In this document: positions 36,986-48,129 of the stretch, piece by piece | Numbering within the stretch: position 1 is the first letter of the stretch | Layout of the letters: each line of letters opens with the position of its first letter | Assembly (NCBI GenBank): GCA_905331475.1 | Contig: CAJNYU010002278.1 | Coordinates: forward strand, 124,001-188,000 | Source of the DNA: Rotaria socialis | Taxonomy: Eukaryota; Rotifera; Eurotatoria; Philodinida; Philodinidae | Direction of reading: 5' to 3' | DNA length: 64,000 nt | The notes under the pieces: generated by a model | What the model was told of the DNA's origin: nothing | Seen by the model: only the letters and a program-made list of their open reading frames with translations | Databases searched by the model: none | Program-made: the position numbers and the translations under genes

Positions 36986-38981
36986 TTAAATTGTGTATTT
37001 CTTTTTTTCTAATAGATAAATTTTTGGTGGATGTCGCATTCTCAATATATATTGTTTGTCAACATAGAATCCATTAAATCCACGAACGAAATCAATAATT
37101 TGTAGATTATGAGATAAATATGGACTTAGACGAATATCTTCATCACTTGTTGATTCAACTAATAAATAATCAAAATTTGATAGTTCATTAATTGTTAAAT
37201 TTTCTGTTTTATTATAACTAAAAATTAAATAAAGAAAAAAGAACTTTTCAAGAAAAATAGAATATCTAAATAACTTACATCCAAGGTTTCGTTTCTAGAA
37301 AACGAGATATTCCATTCTCAGCTGAATAAACATCAATATGAACTGTAGCTGTTGTTTCATCTAAAACTTAATATTTATAAAAACAACAAACAAAAAAGAC
37401 GTTTCTGTCGTACATTTTCTATGCGTATGCAATTTAATTAAAGCATTTGCTCCTGGATAATTGTAATGTGAAGCCATCAATGAAATACTTGTTTGTGCAA
37501 GATTAATTGTTAACAAACTAAGAACAAACAATTTAAGCAAAGTTGACCAACGTCTTCTCAGTTGAAATCTATGTACAAAAATAAATAATTCTAAAACAAC
37601 TGGAGATTTTATACGAACAATGAAGAACAAGTTTGAGCAATAGGTATATTTAAAATTGGCAATGTATAGATAATGAAACGAAGTTCTTTGTGCGGTAAAA
37701 TTGAATAGATAATTATAAATAATATATTTGGTAATACGAGCGATCGAATATTTTTATTGATGGTCAAACCTATTGGCAATAGAATAAGTGGAGCACCAAG
37801 AGCTCGCGGCAATGCTGAATAAAAATACCATAGAAATGGAAATGTCTAGAGAAAGAAAACTAAGTTAAGGAGAATATTTTCTAAACAGATAATTATAATT
37901 TCTGTCTGTCACTTAGATGGCTCATTATCGATATTAAATAATTCAGATCAAGAAAAAGGATACACCCCAATGTGAGCTTTTATTGAGTATTGTATTAAAA
38001 TAAAGCACTTCGCCTTCTGGCCATAGCCAACGTTGCCAAAACCAGCTATCAACGAGTATACTTAACCCTGAGACGAAATCAAATTCAATGAATAGGATAG
38101 AATTTTCCTCATTAAAATTCATTTTACCTATTGCTGAACCACTTGCCATTAATCCATTAGTTAATACATTTCTAAAGGTGAACTTTTGTTTTATGAAAAC
38201 TTCTTGTAATAAAATTAAGCCCAATAGAATAACAAGCTCCGAACGAAAAATAAGTATGACAAAAGCTGATGTCCATACAAGTGATTTTTCACGTTTTGAA
38301 AACCAAAAAGCAAATGAATGTAAAGCTAAAACGAAGAATTTCTTTTACACAATTCATTTGTAAGAGAAAACAAACCAATAACAAGTGCAAATATATTCGG
38401 TAATGTTCGTGTTGCATAAAATAAGAAATGAAATTGCGTTAATGTGACAATTAGCCACCAACGTCTTGTTGATACATCACAATAACCTTTTAATGATTTA
38501 TATAAATGTGTTAAACCGGATATTACTAATAAACCAAGAATAATTCGAACTAAACTAAGAAAGTTTTTTTTTCTATAAATCAAAAAGAAAAATTTAACAT
38601 TTCACCGATATATTGCATAGAAATGAGATGATCAGCTGAGATGTTTGTAAAAGGCCATGCTAATATTGCAATTAATATCGGTCCAAGAAATGTTCGTGGT
38701 ACAACTAAAATATAACGATAGTGCCATTTTTTTGAACTTCAAATCATTCTCACCTCCAGGAAATTCTAAATGATCATACTAATAAACAACACAAAAAGAA
38801 CAAACACGAAATATTGCCTTTCTGAAATATTAATTCTTACATTTGATATGTTGAACCGATGAATAAGCAGATCATGAATTGCTTGTAGATTAAAACTTTC
38901 TTCAACTTTTGTATACGGACAAATAAATAAATGGATAAGACAAACGATAAGAAGAAGAATGAATGCAAAAAACCAATGCAT
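36986..38981 (-). CDS. ALG12: Dol-P-Man:Man7GlcNAc2-PP-dolichol alpha-1,6-mannosyltransferase
   Basis: Ten exons (38981-38841, 38778-38754, 38704-38606, 38549-38376, 38325-38128, 38067-37964, 37845-37619, 37568-37414, 37360-37279, 37217-36986) give 478 residues, against 488 in human. Family landmarks are [16 protein letters not shown] (luminal loop of GT22/PIG-M-type transferases), [76 protein letters not shown] and [11 protein letters not shown]. It is a multi-span ER membrane enzyme that adds the eighth mannose to the N-glycan precursor. A 25-nt exon 2 is supported by the conserved peptide it encodes. It starts 130 bp after the ISY1 stop. Confidence 0.92.
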
Positions 38982-38988
38982 TTCCTAT

Positions 38989-38990
38989 CT
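38989..38990 (-). promoter_or_regulatory. Candidate leader splice acceptor before ALG12
   Basis: Minus-strand GATAATTTCAG ends 7 nt before the ALG12 ATG, within the 130 bp gap after ISY1. Confidence 0.5.
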
Positions 38991-39110
38991 GAAATTATCA
39001 CGAAAAATTCTCGAAAGTTTTTTTTAAAGTCCATCCACGATCACTTTGTTTATTTTTAGAATAGACACGAAAAAGATCACGCATACAGAAATTTATTTTA
39101 TACAAATATT

Positions 39111-40317
39111 TCATTTCCCAAGTAAATCCTTCGATTCCTGTTCCTCTTTTAATAGATCATCAGACACATATTTAGCAAGTAATTCTTGTTTTTTACGTTC
39201 AAGTAATGCGCGTTCAATCTAAAACAAAATTGATGTGCATGTTTGTTATGATCAATACAAGTCTTACTTCTTTTTGACTAGGAACAGGTACATGTGCAAT
39301 AAATACATGATCTTTTGATGCAACGTCAACACTTGGTCGAGATGCTTTACCAGCAACATAATCTTCATCGTCGGACTAAACAATAAAATAAAGCAATCCT
39401 TGTAGAATATTTTTCACAAAAAAAGAACGATTCCAAATTAGCAACTATTTTATAGATACTACTGATTTATGAAGTAACGCAACTGAAATCGAACATGAGC
39501 GAAAACTAGTACATACATCCATTTCTGGTAATTCATATACTTCATCAGCGTCAGCATTGTTTCCTGCGTTGTTTTTCCATTCTTCAAGTTTTTTTCTAAT
39601 TGCTTCTTTTTCACATTTCTCTTCACTTGGAATAAGTAGACCATCGTCATCATCCATATAACCATAATAATCAGCATCGATATTTTTCATCAGTTCGCCA
39701 CGTAGTTTTTTCGACGGTAGAGGAGCTAAAATTTCAAGAAATAACACAAACCATTTATCAACATATATTGATTTCTTACGCTCTTGATCAAATAATTCTC
39801 GTACACCAGGCAAATCTTTTGCAGCACCAAAATATCTTTAAAAATCACAAGAAAAAAAAATAGAATTTTCTCACGAGTAAACATTTATGCTTCTTACTTG
39901 TAACCACGATTACCAGGCACTTCTTTTCCTTCGTTGTCCAACATTTTGGGTGCTGTTTTTTTAAAATCAGTTCCACCAAGCTCTTTAACACGATCTTCCC
40001 AATGAGATTTTTCACGCAGAAGTTTATTAATTTCGTCATTTAGATCACGAATTTTATATTCGCCAAGACCGGCTAAAACAGCAATAAAAGAATCTTTTTC
40101 TTTGTTTAGAAATAGTATCTTTACCATTTTGAATTTGTGCTACTTTTTTAGCTATTTCACGTACAACTTGATATCGCCATTTTTCAGCCCTTTTTACATT
40201 AAGTTCGTCGCTTGCTAAATGTGGACGACGATCAATACGAAGTTTTCCTTGTTCTTTCAATTGTAGCTGCCGCCAACGAGCCAATGCGGTCATAGCTTTT
40301 TCGGAATTTCGGGCCAT
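39111..40317 (-). CDS. ISY1: Pre-mRNA splicing factor ISY1 homologue
   Basis: Six exons (40317-40125, 40072-39898, 39835-39780, 39725-39517, 39375-39268, 39218-39111) give 282 residues, against 285 in human. The N-terminus MARNSEKAMTALARWRQLQ, then KVAQIQNAGLGEYKIRDLND, PKMLDNEGKEVPGNRGYKYF, DLPGVRELFDQE and FIAHVPVPSQKEIE are diagnostic of ISY1. The protein is a subunit of the NineTeen-associated part of the spliceosome and acts around the catalytic steps. An acidic, coiled middle section (DDDDGLLIPSEE) is typical. It is the first gene of the minus-strand cluster, with an acceptor-like TTTCAG at 40359-40360 upstream. Confidence 0.95.
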
Positions 40318-41005
40318 TTTTAATGTCTCTTGTTAATCAAAAACTATTGAGAATGTAACTGAAATTTCGTGTGAAAAAAAGTGGAAATGCTGGAACCTAT
40401 AGCAAATTTCATTGTTTCATGGATAGTAAACGAATTAAACCATTCATTAATCCGATATGTAGATGACGCTCACAGTCATTGTCGTCTATGCAATGAAAGA
40501 AAACAGGACTGTCAGAGTACTTTTGTAGAACTTATTGAGTTTCAAAAGAATTGAAATGAAGACGAAAATTAAATCTCTCTATAAAACTCAGAAACAGCAT
40601 GTAGGAATAATTCTAAAAAAGAAATATTCTCGAAACATGACGAATGTATTTAATTGATTTTTTTTTCTTATCTTATAAATCTATGTGAACCGGTGTTATA
40701 CTAATGCCAGTGAAATTATTATGAATAAAAGAAGGTTCGTAGAAAAGAGACAAAAACCCTCATGTAATAAACATAGATGATGCTTAAAATCTGTCATATC
40801 AATCTATCGAGATCCTACCTGTGTGTGTATCAGAAAAAGCTGATTAATATGCGCAATCTTAATATTCAACTTCGTGACCGGGGAAAAAATTTCGTATAAA
40901 CACCTGTTAATGTAGAAAATATTGCCTTCGCATTTATACTTTTTTTTATACGGCGACTAAGCGTGCATTCGTTTCGCTTATATTGTGTTTCTTGAAGGCT
41001 TCAAA
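40318..41005. other. Divergent intergenic region
   Basis: 690 bp between ISY1 (minus) and the first Ly6-like gene (plus), likely holding both promoters. No gene or clear repeat is seen. Confidence 0.45.
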
Positions 41006-41540
41006 ATGAATAGAACCTGTATTAGCATTGGTATGCTTTTAGTAATATTCTACATAGCACGCACTCAAGGTATAGAAAATTAAAAGGAATAGATATGACT
41101 TTGAATCTTATTTTGCAAAAGGTCTTGAATGTTATCAACACGATTATTGTTTGAATACATGCGAAGAATTATCGAACACTATTGTTCAATGCACACAAGA
41201 AAATAGTCGATGTTGGGTAACTACTACTTAGAATAGGATTTACTTTTCTTTGGTGTTGTATAAAAATTTATTTTTAGAAATTCACTACTCCATTGGGTAC
41301 AAAACGTGGGTGTTGTATGTTTGTTTATATATTTATGTGACTATGAAATTGTTTTATATTTGATCTTTTTCAATAGGTGATTATCGATGTCGAATACAAG
41401 CTAGTATTGGTCTTATTAACACTGCTAATGTCTGTTGTTCAAGCAATCTTTGTAATTCATCTATTCGAATTAAACTAACAACAATAGCTATTGTTTTTAC
41501 AAGTTTAATTACTTTTATGTATGCACGGTATTTTAAATAA
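41006..41540 (+). CDS. Ly6/three-finger small surface protein, copy 1
   Basis: Four exons (41006-41069, 41122-41216, 41278-41305, 41377-41540) give 116 residues. A signal peptide (ISIGMLLVIFYIARTQG) is followed by LECYQHDYCLNTCEEL, further spaced cysteines, and the closing motif NVCCSSNLCN that defines the Ly6/uPAR three-finger fold. The C-terminus is hydrophobic (TIAIVFTSLITFMY), as in GPI-anchored members. The third junction uses donor C|GTGGGT; an alternative one 4 nt later would create a stop. Ligand and role are unknown. A paralogue lies 400 bp downstream with the same exon layout. Confidence 0.75.
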
Positions 41541-41942
41541 TAAATATACGCTTTCGTTTTGAATCGATTTGCATATGTTTTTATGTACTATAGTTACAAT
41601 TAACGGTATTCTTTTTTTAATGCTTGCACATGAATAGACTACATTTTGAAATAAAGTAAAGAAATAGAAAAAGAACAGATATAAACCTATGTTCATCTGT
41701 ATTGACTACCCCACAAAATTCTTTCTCTTTTTGTTCTGTTTCGATTGGACCACTCAGAATATGCATTTCTACTTTTATTCCTCAATAATGGTGGCAGATA
41801 TAGAAAAAAGAGAACAACCATTCATCTACGTCTCTTGATTTTCATTATCTCTATTCAGCAGAGTGTCACCGTTCGAGTATAGTAAGTATTTAGATACATA
41901 GTTAAATACGTATTGACTGATAGTAGTACGCAAATTCGAAAC

Positions 41943-42395
41943 ATGAAATCAATGATTCTTTTGACTATTTTGCTTGTCACTTGTGTTACTCATAGCGAGG
42001 GTAAAATTTTACTATCTTCTATTTTTTCGGTCATAAAATGGTTCTTTTGTATTAGCACTTGAATGCTATTCGCATAGTGTATGCTCACAAAATTGCCTAC
42101 AATTGACAAATACAATTACGTCTTGTACCGGTGACGACAATAGATGCTACAAAGTTGCATTTCCTGGCGGTGTCATTCGTGGTTGCGCTAAAGAGCAATG
42201 TGCTATTCAAGTAAGCTCTAAAAAAAAGACTAAATCAATGTAATCATCTTTTTCTTTGACAAGGTTGATGCTCATTCAATACTAGCTAGTGTCTGCTGTG
42301 AAAATGATTTGTGCAATTTAGCAATTACATCAAAACTGACATTTAGCACACTCTTCATGATCATGGGTATCTTGGTTTTCATTCAACTCTATTAG
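41943..42395 (+). CDS. Ly6/three-finger small surface protein, copy 2
   Basis: Three exons (41943-42000, 42056-42210, 42264-42395) give 114 residues: a signal peptide (MKSMILLTILLVTCVTHSEA), then LECYSHSVCSQNCLQL, ten or more cysteines, SVCCENDLCN, and a hydrophobic tail (FSTLFMIMGILVFIQLY) consistent with a GPI signal. It is collinear with copy 1 and clearly arose by tandem duplication; copy 1 has one more intron and loses the GCAKEQCAIQ stretch. Function unknown. Confidence 0.78.
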
Positions 42396-42759
42396 ATAAT
42401 CTTACTCTTTTTTACTGAGATCATTCCTAGAGTATTTGTTTTTCTTTTCTTTTAATTTAATAAATATGATCTTGTATCTATGATTGTGATAGGGTCATAG
42501 TTCAATTCTTATCTAAATTGAAGTTAGAAACATACTTTTCACATTGCAAAATGCTAATGGTATTTGATTATTATGAATCTGTTTTATAGAAAAATATGCT
42601 ATGCTGATTAAAGTGTTCCTTAAACCTGTTATTCACTATGACACGTAACAGAATTCTTATTAATTCATAGTCTAGACTGAAAGATCTGTGCATGTCGATA
42701 CGCATCAAGGTTTCTTTTTCAGTTATGATCATTTTACTGCAATATTTTACAGCACTAAC

Positions 42760-42809
42760 GGTGTGGGTGTGAATGTCAATTGGTAAAATTGATACACCCA
42801 CGCACGCCC
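42760..42809. repeat. Hairpin repeat, copy c
   Basis: GGTGTGGGTGTGAATGTCAA on the left and TTGATACACCCACGCACGCC on the right pair through GTGTGGGTGT and CAATT. It lies between the second Ly6 gene and the ART-MORN duplication. Confidence 0.7.
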
Positions 42810-43224
42810 TCATGCATACATCGGATTCTTTTTTTGATTATGGATCTTTTCAACATATCTCTTTTATCTATGCTTGGAAATCAATTTCTATTTGTTAAAT
42901 ATACGTATAAGCGTATCTATGATAGCAACGCAGAAGTTTTGTGAAAATGATTGTTAGCTTTTTCTATCTTCATTCGTGACAAAACACCTTGGCGCTCGAT
43001 AGTGTGCGTCATATGGTTAGTGTACAAATTTGCGAGACGATATAAAATAAAAATCATTCTGTTTATCACCCAGAATGGTGAAAAGAAATAATAGCTATTA
43101 GGCCTAGGCAAGGAAAACAAGAGAAAGGTGAAAAAGAATAATTTTATGTCGTCTAAAACATTAAAAGCATAAAAAGTAAACGTATCAACACGACTATTTT
43201 CATTGGAGCCATTGCTTAATATTA

Positions 43225-45625
43225 GTGACTTTCCTTAGCCATATCAATCGTTTTACTGATATAGAATCAACACCGAAACAGCTTCCACCAATCTATGGCT
43301 ATTTATCTCATCCGCTACTGCCTCTTCAAAAAGCTCTTGAACCTATCGCAATTCAGATCAATCAACTGGATCGTTATAGTAAAATAGCTGAAAATGAATG
43401 CCGCTTTCCATCTGACCATGATCTCACTCGAGACGGATCAGCTGCCATTTACCTCTACACGATAGAATGGGGTAAAGATAGTTTCAATCAAATAATTAAC
43501 CGCTTTCTACGTGCCAGAGATCGATCCATGCTAAAACCTTGGTTTGGTTACCTTAAATTATTTGATACCGCCATACAAAAGTTACCCACTGTTCGAAAGA
43601 ATCTATGACGTGGTGTTCCCAAAGATATAGCAAAGAATTTCAAAAAAGGCGATGAGTTCACCTGGCGGACGATCAGTTCATGTGCAATATCGGTGAACAT
43701 CATCAAAGATTTCGTTGGGCCAAATTCAACATTATTCTTGATTGAAGCTGTGAATGGAAAAACTATTTCACGTTACACGAACTTCCCAAGTAAAAACGAA
43801 GTAATTCTTTGTCCAGGCACCCGATTTCGTGTTGTCAGTGATCCTCTGGATGAAGCAACCATGCATGTTGTTCATTTAGTAGAAATTACTGACGAAACCG
43901 GCGACCAAATCGCAAGCAGCTTCGATCGGACATCAGCAATGCCTGCCTCCAACAATGCATCCGTCCAAACTGCGACAACACTTGAATCTTCAGAAGTCAA
44001 AGCTCTCACAGACCAATGGGGTAACCGATATGAGTAAAAAATTCATATAGTATTGCAGAGACAATCGTGGTGATCGGTATGAACATACAATTAAAAAGCA
44101 CATCATTTTTGCATAAAGATGAAGGTGAGATAAAAGACGGAAAACAGCATGGAAAAGGTAGATTGGAGTATGCAACCGGTAATCAGTACACAGGTGATTG
44201 GGTAGATGGCGTTAGAACAGGCCAAGGTATTTACATTTACGCTGATGGTGATCGTTACGAGTATAGACGTTCAAAAGTCTTTCGTCATCCTGTTTTCCAT
44301 TAGTTCACTGCCAGTTGGTTTTCTTTGTATGAAATGACTGAATAGGTACTGGGGCAATTTCAGGATAGCAAATTTCATGGTACAGGCACCATGAATTATG
44401 GAAGTGGCGTTAAGTATACAGGTGACTGGGCTGATGACGTAAGAACAGGTCAAGGCGTTTATATTTACGCCAACGGGGACCGCTACGAGTTAAGATATTC
44501 ACAAAACATTCGTTAGTATTTTCTGTGTTGCTTCATCTCCAGTTAATAGTTATTTATGCAATAAGAAAATAATTGCTGGGGCAATGGAAAGATAACAACA
44601 TGCATGGAAAAGGAAAGTTAGATTTTGCAGACGGTAACCAATACATAGGTGATTGGGTTGATGACCGAAGAACGGGCCAAGGTGTTTATAGCTACGCTAA
44701 TGGTGGCCAGTACGAGTTGAGATATTTAAAAATCATTCGGCACTCAGGTTTTAATTAGTTCACGCTCAGCTATTACTCGCTTTACCTATCAAATAAATGA
44801 ACAAGTATCGGGACAACGGAAAGATAACAAAATGAACGGACAAGGAAAGTTTGATTTTGCAACCGGCGAACAGTACATAGGTGATTGGTTGGATGACGTA
44901 AGAACCGGCCAAGGTGCTTACATTTTTGCCAATAAGAATCGCTACGAGTAGAAATATGTACAAACTATGCGTTGGCGTGTTCTTCATTAATTCACTTTCA
45001 GTTATTATTCCACGTATGCAATAGGAGAATTGTTCATGGGACTATTTAAGGACAACAAAGAACATGGAAAAGGAACATTTGTTTGGGGGCCTGGAAGTCA
45101 ATGTTCAGGCGATGAATACACAGGTGATTGGGTTGATGGACGTAGGACAGGTCAAGGTGTTTACATTAGTGCCAATGGTAATCGCTACGAGTGCAGATAT
45201 TCACAAATCATTCGTTAATGTGCTCTCCATCACTTCACTCTCTGGTAGCATTTTCTTTATGAAATAAATAAATACTTATCGGGGGAATGGAAAGACAACA
45301 AAAAGCATGGAAAAGGCCAAATAGATTTTATAAATGGCGACAAGTACACGGGGGATTGGGTCGATGACATGAGGACAGGCCAGGGTGTGTTCATTTTTGC
45401 CAGTGGTAAATTACCACTGGTAATAGCTATGAGTGAATAGATTCATAAATCAGTTATCAATTTTTCTTTCAATACTATATGCTCAATTCGTAGGCGCTTT
45501 CTGAAATAAACGAACGGGTATTGGGAGAATGGAAAGATGGAACACAACATGGTAACGGCAAAATGAAATATGCTAATGGGAAAATCAAAGATGGAATGTG
45601 GTTCAACGGTAGCTTTGTCGGTTAA
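43225..45625 (+). pseudogene. ART-MORN gene, copy 1, degenerate
   Basis: The first half encodes a bdelloid-type arginine ADP-ribosyltransferase-like domain, collinear with the copy at 47263: ...NRFTDIES, SHPLLPLQKALEPIA, KPWFGYLKLFDTAIQKLP, VILCPGTRFRVVSDPLD. It is broken in several ways. A TGA stops the frame at 43606-43608 where copy 2 has Trp, and the initiator position of copy 2 is Ile here. The STS position reads AIS, and the first acidic residue of the E-x-E pair is Lys. The frame is otherwise open to a GA|GTAAAA donor at about 44034. Seven MORN units follow (44107-45625), some with in-frame stops at exon starts, ending in MWFNGSFVG. Rewriting through an unseen upstream exon cannot be excluded, but the sum of lesions argues for a pseudogene. 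Confidence 0.65.
44107..45625 (+). repeat. MORN exon array, seven units (copy 1)
   Basis: Units recur with their HGKG core near 44148, 44386, 44603, 44834, 45063, 45306 and 45549, spacing 217-243 bp. Each holds one MORN-pair exon (YxGDWVDDxRTGQGVYIYANG) and an intron-like spacer, so exon plus intron is the repeated unit. MORN motifs commonly mediate membrane or protein contact. Confidence 0.75.
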
Positions 45626-47262
45626 ACGAAGTATATTGTGGCTAAAAGTATCTACGAAATTATCGGACTCCTACATTTCATATCTCAATAAGTAATTGAC
45701 AGCTATTGCTTTTTTTCTCGAATACGCCTTTATAATTCGCGGTAATACTATTTTAGCTGGAATTTATTGAAGATATAAAAGCAAAATATTGTTGTCAATT
45801 TCTTTCCAAAGGTTATTCTTTACAGTGTTTAAAATCAATTCAAAATTTGGGCATCATTGGAAAATGAGGGTGTGGGTGCCAATTAGTGTAATTGATACAC
45901 CCACACCCATGTTGGCCTATATTTTGACACCTACCACAGATTTCTAGTTTTTACATTGACAGAGATATTTCGGACGCACAAAACATATGAATCGTATTTT
46001 GAGAAAAAGCAAAATAAGTTTCAACACAGAAAACAAAGACTTTTTGATCCATAAATTGATCTAACAAGAATATGGGAGTAATTTCCAATATATCAATGAT
46101 TAGGGCATATCAAATAAACGTGTATAAACACTTACAATGGGATTTTGTTTTTAGTTATCTCGTGGATCTATTATGTCTACCAAAATATCAATATGAATCA
46201 TCTGAGTCAAAATTCATTATGTGGAAGTAATATGTTCATATTATCTTAATACTAATAAAGTAAAATAAAGTAATTTCTCTCACTATATTTCACTTTTGAT
46301 AGTACTTTCTGATCATTTTTCCACTTTCGATAGTACTTTACCCTGCGTAAAACCTACTATTGAAAGTACTTAATAGTCACTTTTTTGGGTAAAAGCTTTT
46401 ACATGAGATATACAAGAAAGAGTGTAGCTGTTTGGGTGTAGGCCACAACTGGCTACTCCTTCAACACATGAGTAGCGGTAAAATGAATACTGTATTCAAA
46501 TACAGCATTTCGCATCATATGCATATTGTACTATTGATATACTTAAAGCAGCGTTTTCTTGGCTCTCTAGGACCCAAAGGATTGTAGATGCAATCTAATA
46601 TTATCTAAGTTTGGTTCACACATTATTGAAACATACATTCGACCGTAACCACTTGCTACTTTATTACACATTAACAGCAATAGTAATGAACCGGAGACGG
46701 TCACTTGCTCGTATATACACATGCTCGCGTTGCTAGTCATAGCGCGCAACTGTCCGCGCGCAACTGGCCTAAACCCCGGGCATATATTTAATAGTAGACA
46801 ACGAACAACATTTCCAAGTTAAATGGTTTTCACAGCAAATCGGTAAACAGAAAATAAACTTTTTCTCTTCTGCAACTCACTATCAACAAACAAAAACTTC
46901 TCGGTCACTGCTGATCTACAACATAGTGGTAACTGACGCATATATAAGCAAGACTTCACTTTTTTTCAATCTGTTTGTAGACTTTTCTCCTATCATCCGT
47001 GACTAAACATTTCCACGCTCGATAAACTACGTCGTATGCTTTAGTGCACACATATATGTGACGATAAAAATAAAACGTCTTCTGTTTATCACATAGAACG
47101 AAAAAAAACTATATCTATTAGGCCTACCCAAAAATAAAAGTACACGATGAAAAAAATTGCTGTTCGTATCATACGACTCATTAAAAAATATAAAAGTAAC
47201 CATATAAACACGATCATTTTCTTTTAATCAACTGCATAAAATTACATATTTTCGGTAGGCAT
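45626..47262. other. Spacer and duplicated upstream block between ART copies
   Basis: It holds hairpin copy d (45866-45909). From about 46980 the sequence resembles 42960-43220 (shared CGCTCGATA, TTCTGTTTATCAC, TATTAGGCCTA words), showing that the tandem duplication includes at least 220 bp upstream of the ART start. No further gene is seen. Confidence 0.5.
45866..45909. repeat. Hairpin repeat, copy d (best preserved)
   Basis: The left arm GAGGGTGTGGGTGCCAATTA and right arm AATTGATACACCCACACCC are nearly perfect complements across a loop of a few bases. It is the cleanest member of the family found at four places in this window. Confidence 0.8.
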
Positions 47263-47901
47263 ATGAATCGATTTACTGATATAGAATCAAAGCCAATACA
47301 ACTTCCACCAGTCTATGGTTATTTATCTCATCCACTATTACCCCTCGAAAAAGCTCTTGAACCAATCGCATCTCAGATCAATCAACTCAGTCGTTATAAG
47401 AAAATTGCTATAAACGAATGTCATTTTCCATCTGAACACGGACTTACTCGAGATGAGTCAGCAGCCGTTTATCTGTACACAATGGAATGGGGCGAAGAGA
47501 GCTTCTATCAAGTAATCAATCGTTATCTACGTGCTGAAGATAGATCATCATTAAAACCTTGGTTCGGTTATCTAAAACTATTTGATACAGCCATACAAAA
47601 GCTACCCACTGTTCGAAAGAATCTATGGCGTGGCGTTTCAAAAGATATAGCAAAGAATTTTAAAAAAGGCGATGAATTCTCGTGGTGGATGATTAGTTCA
47701 TGTTCAACGTCACTGAGCATCATCAAAAATTTCGTCGGCTCGAATTCAACATTATTCTTGATTGAAGCCGTGAATGGGAAAGATATTTCAAATTACACAA
47801 ACTTTCCAAGTGAAAGTGAAGTAATTCTTTGCCCAGGCACTCGACTTCGTGTTGTCAGTGATCCTCTGGATCAAACACCCATGTGCGTGGTTCATTTATA
47901 A
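47263..47901 (+). CDS. ADP-ribosyltransferase (ART)-like protein, copy 2
   Basis: An open frame of 212 residues covers a whole R-S-E-type mono-ADP-ribosyltransferase domain: KPWFGYLKLFDTA, WRGVSKDI (Arg123), SSCSTS (148-150) and FPSESEVILCPGT with the E-x-E pair at 184/186. Proteins of this build, often beginning NRFxDIES, are abundant in bdelloid rotifers; they transfer ADP-ribose from NAD+ to arginine, but targets are unknown. A TAA at 47899-47901 ends the frame where copy 1 has Val, yet the same frame stays open to about 48100 and leads toward MORN units. So either this copy is now ART-only or it has lost its tail by one nonsense change. A GCATATG context with AG just before (tag|G) suggests a possible upstream exon. 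Confidence 0.7.
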   Translation: MNRFTDIESKPIQLPPVYGYLSHPLLPLEKALEPIASQINQLSRYKKIAINECHFPSEHGLTRDESAAVYLYTMEWGEESFYQVINRYLRAEDRSSLKPWFGYLKLFDTAIQKLPTVRKNLWRGVSKDIAKNFKKGDEFSWWMISSCSTSLSIIKNFVGSNSTLFLIEAVNGKDISNYTNFPSESEVILCPGTRLRVVSDPLDQTPMCVVHL

Positions 47902-48129
47902 GAAATTGCTGACGAAATTGAAAGCCACGTTACAAATAACTTCCACGCCATGTCTGTAACATCGTCCTCAAAAACAAAATTCATTCCGACACCAGTAACC
48001 GTTAAATCTACTGAAATGAAAACTCTCACAGATCAATGGGGTAATCGATATGAGAAAAAGATTCGCATATTATATAGGCGAAATTGTTCGTTGATATCCG
48101 TATAACTCAAAAACATATCGTTATTGAAT

